Shown piece after piece: positions 49,801 to 61,800 of a stretch of DNA of 64,000 nt (its first letter is position 1; each line of letters begins with the position of its first letter). The notes under the pieces are model-generated. The model searched no databases. It saw only the letters and a list, made by a program, of their open reading frames with translations, and was not told the origin of the DNA. The position numbers and the translations under genes are program-made. Source of the DNA: Metopolophium dirhodum (lineage: Eukaryota > Arthropoda > Insecta > Hemiptera > Aphididae); contig NC_083568.1 in NCBI RefSeq assembly GCF_019925205.1, positions 24,302,393-24,366,392 of the forward strand. Reading direction: 5' to 3'.

Positions 49801-52800
49801 TTCCCTTGTTATCTTTGAATTAATTTGAAGTTGATTTTCATTGTTGTGGTCAACGATATTAATGATGGGTGTATTTTCTTTTATGTGTTTGAGATTGATA
49901 AAGTTTGGACTGTATGATGTGTTATTACTGTTTAAATGGAAGTACTGTCCTAATTTGTTAGAAATTTCATTTGGATTTGTTATTAGTTTATTGTTGATTT
50001 CATCGATTAGGTTTATTTTATAGTTACGTTTAATTCCTTTAAGAGAGTGTATTTTATTCCATATGAGTTTGGTATCTGCCTTTTCGTTTATATTATTGAT
50101 GAAGGATTCCCATGACTTTTTTTTACTTGATTTAATTATATATTTAGTTGCTGCCCTATGTTTTTTTAAATTAATATAATCACTTTGGTTTTTTGTTTTT
50201 TTGAATTTATTAAGGGCTTTATTTTTAGTTTTTATTGCGTTTTTGATGGTCTCATTCCACCAGGGTACCTTTGGTTTTTTCCCCCATTTCTTATTTTTTC
50301 CTATCGTAAGTTCAGCTGTTTTTATTATTGCGTCCGTGAATAATTTTGTTAGACTGTCTATGTTTAATGAGTCCATATATTGTATGTTGTCCACTTCCAG
50401 TTCTAGTGTCTCTGTGTATCTGGCCCAATTTGGGTCTTTTAAGTTCCACCTCTCTATTGCTTCATTGTTTTTTGCGTTGTATGTCCTAGATAAAATTTGA
50501 AGTATTATGGGAAAATGGTCACTGCTAGTTAGGTTTGGCGTTACGTTCCATTCGATCCGTTGTGCTAATGATGTGCTAGCGAAAGATAAATCAATGTTTG
50601 ATAAGTTGCCATTTATTGGATTTAATCTTGTGGGTTCGGTGTTATTTAATAATATTATGTTGTTATTTTCCAGGATTTTTTCTATGACTTTACCTCTCTG
50701 ATCAGTGTTTTTGGAACCCCATATTACGTTGTGACTATTAAAATCTCCTACAATTATAAATGGTTGTGGTAATTGTTTTATAATATTGTTAATGTCCGCG
50801 TCAGTGAATGATTTGTGGTTAGGTAGATATATATTGCATATGTTAATATCATTATTCGATAATTTGACTGTGACCGCTATGGCTTCTATGTCTGTAGATA
50901 TATTTAATTGACTGCTCGGGTAATTAGTATTAATGTATATGGCCACTCCACCACTTGCCCTTGCACTATCTAATCTGTTTTTATTATAACCATCATAATT
51001 AGCTAGGTTTGTTATGTTGTCGTTTTTGAAGTTAGTTTCTTGAATGCATATGATATCTGGATTATGTTCTTGTATTAAAATGGTGATTTCTTCGTACTTT
51101 TTATTGAACCCATTCATATTCCATTGTAGGATTTTTATATTATCATTTTTATGTGCATTCATTGTTTGTTTTTTTTGTGGTGTGTTTTTTTTTTTTTTTT
51201 TTTTGTTTTGTTTTTTTTTTGTTGATTTGTTTATGCTTCTGAACTAGCTGAGTCATAATTATCATCTACTAACTTTTTAGCAAAACGAGTAAGTCTATTT
51301 TTTATGCTTTTGTTTTTTAAAGTAGGTTTTATTTTTAATAAAATATCAAGTAGTTCGTCTTTAGTAATCTTGTATTCTGTATATATGTCATATGGGTTAA
51401 AATCACCTTGGTTGTTTTCAAAAATATGTTTGAATGTAGTGAAGTCGATTTTGAAGTCTTCATTGTCATTGAAGATTTCTTCTACTTAAATTAGTATCAA
51501 TGTTTTCTAGGAATTGTTTGAGAGAATTAGAAGTTATTTTGGGTTTTTTTGTTTCCTGTACTTTCATGGTTTTGTTTTCTAATATGTTGCTTTGTGAGGG
51601 GTTGTCGATAACTGTAGGTGATTTTGGTAATGAGGGGGAGGGGAAATTGAAAGAGTCAGGAAGAGATCTTTTTGCGCCAGAGGTCGGGTCTATATCCATT
51701 TTAGCCGTTAAGACTTCTTCATTTGTGGTGATTATTAAATTTGGTACATTTGATTTGTTTTTATATGTATTGTCAGGGCCATTTTCATTTGTTGCCGTCT
51801 GTGTTATGATTGTGTTTTCTTCAGGTTTATTCGGACAATTGGAGGCAATGTGGCCTTGCGTTTTACATAAGAAGCATGTTAGCGAGTCGTCCGATATAAA
51901 TATTCTGTAGTTTGTGTCATCGTAGTTGATTAGGATTGAACTAGGGAGTTTTTCTACGTCTTCTTGACTTATGAATAATTGACGACGAAAGCTTAAAATG
52001 TGGGAGAAGTCGGCATCTTGTATACCTGCTCTTAAAAATGAGATGTTGCTAAGCAAAACTATATTAAGTTTGTTAAATTCATGTTCTATGGCTTCGTGCG
52101 GAATGTTGGGATAGGCGTTAGATATAATTATTCGTTTGTTTGGGTTATGCAATTTACGGATTTTGAATTGTTGTTCATTAATTGTTATTATTGGGTGGTT
52201 GATAGTGAGATTGTCTACTAATGCTTTATTAGTTAGGAAAATGCACAATCGTTTATTCGATATACGGGAGGCGAAGATGATGTTGGCCGGTTTTACAATA
52301 TTGCCGATAGCGATAATATAATCTTTGTGCGGGAATGTTTCGTTTATGTCTATTAATATTGCTTGTTCTTTTTTCGGGATTAGGCTGTTTGCTACAGTTG
52401 AGGCAAGAGATTTTTTGTGTGCATCTGTGGATATTTGTGCTTCGAGATTGTTTGTTGATGAGGAGGTCTTCTGTGGTGTGAGGATTTGCTGGGTTATTTT
52501 GGTTACTAGTGGCGTTGATTTGGTTGTTAATACCTGTGAGGTTTTAATTTGATTGATTTTACTGGGTGACTTTGTAACAGTTGACTTTGTGTTGGTTGGT
52601 GGGTTTTGACGGATTGATGGGCTCTTCATCGCGGGTTTTTTTGTGAACATGATTTAGTGTTTTGGGCTTGTGCCCTGGTTGTTTTTTTTTTTAGCGCGCG
52701 CCTACGGTATTAAATAATTACCATATTTACCTGCGTATATTGACTGCGTTGACTGTATGCTATCGAAGCTAATAAATACGGGACTCGCGATAATAAACGT

Positions 52801-55800
52801 GTTGTCTGTACGCAGTATAAACACGAACTGAATACCTACTCTATCTATAATACAAACGTAAATAAGTTTACATTTTTTTTTAAAAATAAACGATAAATGA
52901 TAAATTATTGATTCAAATTAAGTGCAGCTAAGAAAATAATGACATCAGATAAATAAGTTTATGTCTATAGTTGAGACATTTTTATGCACTAAATACGTTG
53001 CATGTAGGTATTATATTATATTACACAAAAAGATAAAGTTTTTATTATTTTATTATGCATGTTTATACATTTATAATATTATATATAAATATACTAACTA
53101 TACAAACAGAATTCTAACATTAAAAATTATTACAAGCAATAATAAAACAAAACATTTTTTATTTTTGTTTAAAATATAAACGCCTCAATAATGCAGTGGG
53201 CTTTGATTTAGAATTTAGATTACTAATATTTACAAACAATTTGATTCAAATAGTAATTGATATCTATATCTTATAAGAGATATCTGATAATATTTTAAAA
53301 TTCAATTCACATTATTATTATTTACCATTATATCTGTATTATGGACTATAGAAATATATTAATAATTTTAAATTTAAAGTTTGTATTAAATATATTAGGG
53401 AACTATAGTTGTAATATGTACGTCATATTATTTATTATGAAAAGGCTTCAAATAATATATTGCTCGTGCACCAAATAATTAGAAATTTTAGTTGTGGCAT
53501 ATTATTCTACATACCTACCATTTTACAGCACCTTCAATCTGAAGTTGTATAGACTAGTATAATTGAAATGAAATAAAAATATTAAACAAATAATGATGCC
53601 TTATTGGAGTATTATTTGGTTGTTCTTATTTTATTCATCGTATTAATATAAAAAAAGGTGGATAAGTGGATGTCGCTCTGCTGTACAGTAGGTTACAAGT
53701 GAGTCACTATAGTGGATGGTGTTAAATTTAAATTCAATGATATAATATCATTGTATAAGAAAAACGATTCTGAGCGAAAACGGTCAGTCAGCCTTTGATG
53801 TTACCAAGTATATTTGATGATATTATTGTGAATAAAGTAATTTATACATAACCTATTTACGTGGAGCCTTGTTTTAAATTTTCAATCCTTAGCCATAAAA
53901 GTTAAACATTTTATACAATTTTAACTACAAAATAATTAATAAATTATAAATTTGATAAATGTTGTCAAAATTTGAACTTTAAATGCTTATAAAAAAAATT
54001 GTGACTATGTATTTTTAATATTTTTCAACTGCTATTAGAACGATATATCAGGAGCCTTATATTAAATTTTCACGCTTTTTTACCCAACCAATAAAATTTT
54101 ATTGATATTTATAGAAAAAAAAACTAAAATAATTGAAAACTGACTATGTCCGTAAACAGCTCAAAAAAAGTCAAAATATTTTTAAAATTTTATCGTGTAT
54201 ATAAAATGCTTATATAAACATTCAGTCAAAATTTCTTGTATATACATTCATTTATTTTAGAGTTACACCAAAAACCAAAATCGATGTTCTCAAAAACAGA
54301 TTTTGCGTAAAAATTCCCGTTTTTCCTTAATTTTTCTTTTGTTTTTCACGGTGCTTTTAAAAACTACTGGGAAATTTTTACTTTTGACCCCCCAAAGTAC
54401 CAACTAGATTCACTTTCTTATCAGAAAAGTTACTGTTGAAGAATATCTAAGCACTTTTACAATCCTCAAAAGTAAAAGGTGATGACAGACACAAAAAACA
54501 ATTTAAAAAATTTAAAAAAAAACACATCATTATAATATCAATACATTCATCGCTTCGCTCAGAATCTAAAAACTCAGTTAAATAAAGTCACTATAATATG
54601 CTATTGTATAAACTATATGTATATATATGTATATGTGTCGGGAGTACTTCGTCATGGAATAGATTACTATAATGGATGATTCAAATTTGAATTAAATGAT
54701 AAATCTTTGAACACAATGAAAAACGCTACTGAACGGAGACGGACTGTCAGTCAATCTTTCTGAGGATATTTGATTATAAATTTCTATTGATATTAGTAAA
54801 TTTATTTTTCTGTTGATATCTTATATATAATCTTATATATAAATGTGAAAATGAAAACCTTTGAGTGATATGTTCTCGGAAACTACTGAACCGATCGTTA
54901 TGGTTTTTGTTTTAAATTGAAAAGCTCATTGCGGAGAAGGTTTAAGGCTTTTGATCGATTCTCTAACTTTAAAAACAAAGGAGTTATCAATTATCATAAA
55001 TAATGGCCTGTTACGTAATAATAAATCAGTATTATTCTCAACTCCTATAACCCATAGCAACCATTAATAAACAACAATTTTTATCGTAAATCTCAAAATT
55101 ATTGAGATTATAATTATAATTATAATTACAACTTCGTTGCCCGTTAAATGTATCAACTCTATATGACTCAAACTTTGTTCAATTCGTTATTTAATATTCG
55201 GTGTATAGTATTCAAAATTTATTTTAACTTTTCCGTTTCACGGAATAAAAATTCTGATATACGCAGCAGTATATTATCAGGTAGGCAATCTACCTACGGT
55301 AGATCGCGGACACCATGCTGTTTGTACGTATGATTTAACTCTAAAGTATCAAAGTTATACCAAGTTTGTTGTTTTTACTTAATATAATCAATTTATACAA
55401 AATCCTATCCTAACCTAACTGACTGAAATCCGATGAATGAAATAAAAAACAAATTTAACCCTTTGTAAATATTAACCTATCTTCTTCCCAGAGGTCTAAT
55501 CTACCAACTAACTATATAAATACACAGACTATAACTATACAGACTAAACACTGGAACTACTTATCAGATCTTATATGTATATTGACAAAAGACACAAATA
55601 CAAATCAACAAATATGCCCGATTAACCAATAGCAACAAATATATTATACACAGGTGAATTTTCCTAAAATTTTCTTTTATATAAACCTTCTCTGTGAAAT
55701 ACTCTTTCGTTTAAAAAAAAAAATCAAGACATACAAGAAGATCTGATAAGTAGTTCCAATGTTTAGTTTAACGGGCAACGAAGTGCCAGCGGGATCAGCT

Positions 55801-58800
55801 AGTATATTATATATATATTACTAGCCGATCCCGCGCAAAAGTTACTATTGAAGAAAATCCAAGCACTTTTACTGTCCTAAAAGGTGATGACACACACAAA
55901 AATAAAAAAAAAAATTAAAAAAAAACACACATCATTGTAGAATCAATACATTCATCGCTTCGCTCAGAATCTAAAATAACTTGAGTAATATAAATTGCTT
56001 GAAATTTTTTGTGTATTAAAAAGGCATATTCGAACAAATCCAGAATTATAATTTATAACTATGTTTGTTTATTAATAGTATTAATACCATATTATAATAT
56101 GTATTATAATAATAACTATATCATAAAAAACTATTGAATCTAGTATTATTTCGATCAAATTAATGTTAAATTAAAAAAAAAACCCTTTATTTATAACAAG
56201 ATTTATAGAAATCTAAATAATATATTTTTGCATACAATTAAATATTTTCATAATATTGTAATTTTTTTATTTTTATCCGCATTTATTAACCCGGATTCCA
56301 GCATAATAACGTCTCAAATTCTCTTTAAATGAGGAATATTAACCAGAATAAATGTATGCACCGGAATAATTCGAACAATCATTCAACTTTTTAAGAGTAA
56401 ATGAAATTTTTTATGGGGTGTAAAAAGATAGTCCTGAATAAGGGTAGATACGTAACAACAAAATATGTTTTTAAACGCCAGAAGTAAAATATTGTGTTTA
56501 CGTTTGATTTTGTTTTTTCACTCAATTGCTATGCTAATAGAAAATATAATTACGACTTCACGTTGAAGTGAGAACATTTTTACTTTAAAACCGTCTTTTG
56601 GGACACTCACAATAATTATATTTTATATCTATTGTATACTGATAGATATCTAATTGTTTATAATCTATCATACAATACGACCATAAATTTCTCACTGATT
56701 ATTTTACCTGTGATTAAGTCATGACGAAATGTCACAGACTTTTTAGGCTCGGTATTGCTATCGAGTTTTTTTAACGAGCTAGTAAGGTTGCTGACAATGG
56801 ATACTGGCTTTTCTTGCGTGATAAAATACTCTTGTGGATTATCTGTTATTTCCAGTATGTCACTCTTAATCGATTGTTTTATCTCGTAATCTATTGTGTT
56901 CTTAGAAAAACCTGAAAATTAAAAACTTTTATTTTCCGTATATTTAACATTTCCATCGTAAGAAATATTACGAAGTTATCACTATACAGAATAATAATAT
57001 TATCATATGCTGTTTATATTTTAATTGTTTAAATATTATTTTTTTTTGTGTTATTTACTTATTACAGATCTATAATTGCTATATACTTAAATGGCGTTTG
57101 TTCAATATTTATCGCGGTTATTTGTTCGTATCGTGGTTGATGTTTCGTATACAATAATAATATAAATCTATCGTTTTTGTGACGCTAAGGTGAAACAATA
57201 ACCAATTTATCACGATACGCAAGACAATGCTATTTTAAACTTATAATTCTCATCGACGGTTTTTGTCACATCCCACAAAAAAAAAAAAATATTTTATTCA
57301 AATTAACGAATTTTAAAAGGGAATTGATTTATATTAAACGTTAGTGCTCTCTATTATTTAAAAACGAACGTGATGTATTTATAAAAATTTACCATGCGTG
57401 TGATACGTTATCAAGCCACGTAACAAACCATCAAAAGTATTTTCAACGAACCATGTGTCGGTAAATATGTTATACCACAAATCATTTAAACGATAGATTT
57501 TTTTATATCCGACTGTGTCGATAATCACTGGTCATACATACGTTTCAATGGACTTCCGGCAGAATCCGAATGGTTATCATCGCTTGATTGTTGCGGTGAC
57601 GATTTCGGTCGATAAACAGTTCTCAAGTCAAACGGATCTTCCGAGTGCAACACGTAGCAATACAATACAACAAAACCCTAAATTAAAGGTCATACGGATC
57701 AAACACTAGGTATAGAATAATCACAATATTATTACAATAGTACTAATAGCATATGTTTTTCAAAATGTCTGTTCTTTATTCAATTTAGTTAAAGTAAAAC
57801 AATTAATTAAAAACCGCAATTATCTTGCATTACGAAACAAGCAGACAACGCTATCTGCCGCTGAATGTACGCGGGTTTACGAGAAACGATTACGTTCTTA
57901 GATGGTGCACACCTACCTGTACGGCACATGATGAACTGAAAAAATACTTGGAAAAGTCTTCCATATAGATTATGTGCAGTATACTGGAAACGGTCGTCAC
58001 GATGACGGTTAACAGGATAGCTACTGATCTGATTATAAGTCCCATTCTAAGTGTAAAAAAATGTTAAATAATATATTATGTACAATATTGTTCAATAAAC
58101 TAAACGTGCTTTAAAATGAAAGCATTTCGTAAAAATAAAGGACTTCGTAGTTCACCAACTGCATATATGTACTCTAACATGATTAAATGCGTTTTGAGAG
58201 GTTACAGAAGAAGTCTTAAAAACTTTCCTCTTTTAGAATATCATAAGACATAACGATATTATGCAGCGTGTGCCACATGTTACATTTATAAAGTTTTGTT
58301 TAACATTTTTCCGGAGAATCTATGACGTAAGGATGACTTTACTGCATCATTGGCATTTAAGCATCAAACGATTTTCATATATTATACGTCTGAATAAAAA
58401 AAAATAGTTTTTTTTTTTCAAGGCACTTATTTGGTTCAATATTAAAAAAATATTAATTTACATTCTATATGAATTAACTCAAATAAGACATTATTAATTT
58501 TAACTTATATACTATAAGCACACTATTATTTCAATGAGTATTTGAAATTACATAATATGTTTAATAAACATTTTATTTGAGTGTGAATAGACATATTTTA
58601 TTTTTTAATCCTATCTGGTTACGCAGATAACTAGCTGTAACGGCATTATAGTTAAAAAAAACACATTTAAAACTTAACGAATATACGTTATTATACAAGT
58701 ATTTAGTAGATATATAAATATAATATAATACACTTTATAATTAAATACCAAAAAAAGATGTTTTTATTTAAAATATATCTTTATATATAAATGTGAAAAT

Positions 58801-61800
58801 GAAAACCATTTAGTTCCAGAGATTACCTTCAACAATGGTAACTAACAACTCCTCTTTATATAATGGTATAGACTAGCTGATCCCGTGCACTAAGTTGCTC
58901 GTTAAATGTATAAACTCTATATGACTCAAACTTTGTTCAATTAATTATTTAATATTCGGTGTATAGTATTCAAAATGTATCTTAACTTTTCCGTTTCCCG
59001 GAATAAAAATTCTGATACGCAGCAGTACATTATCAGGTATGTATGCTGTTTGTACGTATGATTTAACTCTAAAGTATCAAAGTTATACCAAGTTTGTCAT
59101 TTTTACTTAATATTATCAATATATACAAAATCCTATTCTAACCTAACCGTACTAAAATCGGATGAATGAAATAAAAATCAAATTTAACCCTTTGTAAATA
59201 TTAACCTATCTTCTTCCCAGAGGTCTAATCTACCAACTAACTATATAAATACACAGACTAAACTCTGGAACTACTTATCAGATATTATATGTATATTGAC
59301 AAAAGATAATAATACAAATCATCAAATATGCCCGATTGACCAATAGCAACCAATATATTATACACAGGTGGATTTTCCTATGAAAATGGACCTCTGGGAA
59401 GACGATAGGTTAATTTACAAAGGGTTAAATTTGTTTTTTTTTAGTCATCGGATTTTAGTACGGTTAGGTTAGAATAGGATTTTGTATAAATTGATTATAT
59501 TAATCCACTGTAGGTGGAATTAAGTAAAAACGACAAACTTGGTATAACTTTAATACTTTAGAGTTTACACTATAATCATACACTTACGCACAAACAGCAT
59601 GGGGTCCGCGATCTACCGCAGGTAGATTGCCTACTTGATAATGTACTGCTGTGAATCAGAATTTTTATTCCGGGCAACAGAAAAGTTAAGATTTTAACAC
59701 CATTCACCGAATATTAAATAACGAATTGAACAAAGTTTGAGTCATAAAGAGTTGATACATTTAACGGGCAACGAAGTGCTCGGGATCAGCTAGTATTTTA
59801 AATTTTCGTAGGAGCTAAAAATAATTGAATTTTCAAAGAAGGTATTTGCAAATGCATTGTTAGTTTGAATTTCCACGAAAGTGGCACAACAATTTATACT
59901 TACATTTTTAATTTTGTACGTTTTCTTTGAACTTATTTTTTATGTTATACTATCTCAAAAATGGATCAAAATTGTTTTATTTTAGATTCTATAAACTAAT
60001 GAAAACGGTTTGTTTATTTTTTAACTGTCTTGTTCTAAACTCTCAAAATAGTTTTTAAATGTGCAGTATGATAAAAATTTACTTATGTAAAAAACAAATG
60101 TTACGATTATTTTGAAAGTGATCTAAATTAAAATATTATAAAGTAAATAATTGTACTTAATTATAATATTGTTTGTTAGTCAATATATCAAAAATATGAA
60201 AAATAGTTTCTTAATTAATTTTTTTATTCCTATTTCTTTAACCAATCTTCGTGAACAGTTAATACTTTTAAGAATAACAATTTTTAAATTAATTGTTTAA
60301 GTATTGTTATAAAAAATGTAAGTACCTATACCTAATTATTTTCAATACTTCTTAAATACTATACGAGTTAAAATTATCGAAGTATTGTATACAAACAAAA
60401 TATATAAAACATGAATGAAGGAACATAATATATTATACAGAATGATCTGTTTTGAAACGGATATTATGTAATTTAGTAATAAAATAGATGCCAAGACGAG
60501 TAAGACCATAATATTATTAATGTCAAAAATGATAAATTTTTAGTATCGTTCAATGAAACCCGATTTTATTAATTATCATATTGTTTTAATAATTCTATTA
60601 ATGTTAGTACATATGTGCCTACCTATAAACGCAATATATAATTATTTTATACATTTGACTAGTGCAGTTAAATTACTATTTAAACTTTTGCACCTCTCTA
60701 GGGAAAATTTGAATTATATAATTCGTGTTGAATGCACCATAGTTGTTTGGAATATAACTAATGTTTTAAAACGTATTTAGAAAATGACAAAGTATTGCAT
60801 CGAAATTTATCTGTAGTTCTCTATTGCTTAAATGGCTTTGTTAATTATAAAATGAGTTAGGTTAACAATAATTTAAATGTTCATAAAAATATTTTGCTTC
60901 AGAATGTGGAATTATAATGTATGGAATAAAAACATTAAGAACCTATATAGGTAACTTTGAAAAAAAATGTTTTAAATATAATTATATTACATAAATATTG
61001 ATTCTGTAAAAACCTACTTCAACTGTAGTATAAAAATTTTTTTATTTTTAAAACAACAACGATTTTGATCGGAAAATGTGTGTTTTGTTTTTAATAGAAT
61101 ATCATCATCTACAATGTGTACATACTTTTAGTTGAAAGAATTTGTGTACAAATTGAATCTAAATATTGTGTGCCAGTGTTAAACCAATCGAGGTGCGTGT
61201 GAAATTGAAATTTACGACCAATTTAAACCATTAAACATAACAACTATCGTTATATATTATTATATAGCATTCAATAATTGTTGAAACTCGTACAAAAGTA
61301 TACAGAATAACGATGTAAGTACAGATATGGGCACACTATAAAATATTTTTACTTATTATAGCTAGGTTAGGTTAGGTTAGCCTAGTTGTAGAGAGCATAT
61401 GTTACAGGTTCTATTAATGAGTAAGATTAGAATAAAATATAAAAACAGATGAAAACTATTTAGGATTTAGGATTTAAGATAATTTATACTTAAAATTTAG
61501 CTGGTTCCATATTTTAAATAATATTTTCATTACATTTTTTATATTTTTACTTTTAAGTTATCTATTATGCCATGTGCCTATGTCACTATCGATACAGATT
61601 ATTAATGCATGGAGTTTTGGAAAATTTTAAATAGCAATGTTTTTTAGTCTATGTATCCTGTGAAGTTTTGTAAAATTATAATTTGATTACAAAATACATC
61701 GAAAATATCAATATTATGGGCACTGTTACTCATCTTATTTATTACATTTAATATCAGATTATTGAGCAAGTGAAATTAATTTGAGATAGCTATTAAAATA

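Larger units (their letters stand above)
47274..52830 (-). mobile_element. Full-length non-LTR retrotransposon (LINE, I-like) with 12-bp target-site duplication
   Basis: Exact AATACCTACTCT lies at both edges (47262-47273 and 52831-52842). On the minus strand the element begins CAGTTCGTGTTTATACTGCG and carries a short 5' UTR, ORF1 and ORF2. A 3' UTR of about 200 bp and a poly(A) tail (T-run 47274-47299) follow. Endonuclease, reverse transcriptase and RNase H in one ORF2, with a CCHC ORF1, fit the I/LOA-type group. The exact clade is not settled. The intact ORF2, long tail and perfect duplication indicate a recent insertion. It lies in the sense orientation within the large GPCR intron. Elements of this kind move by target-primed reverse transcription (established). 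Confidence 0.93.

Noticed and set aside
48062..52552. Many plus-strand ORFs of 60-136 codons
   Set aside because: Antisense shadows of the LINE ORFs, rich in Phe/Leu/Ile as expected from A-rich coding on the other strand.
60553..60780. 75-codon hydrophobic ORF
   Set aside because: No homology pattern or splice signals; AT-rich intron DNA can produce such ORFs by chance.
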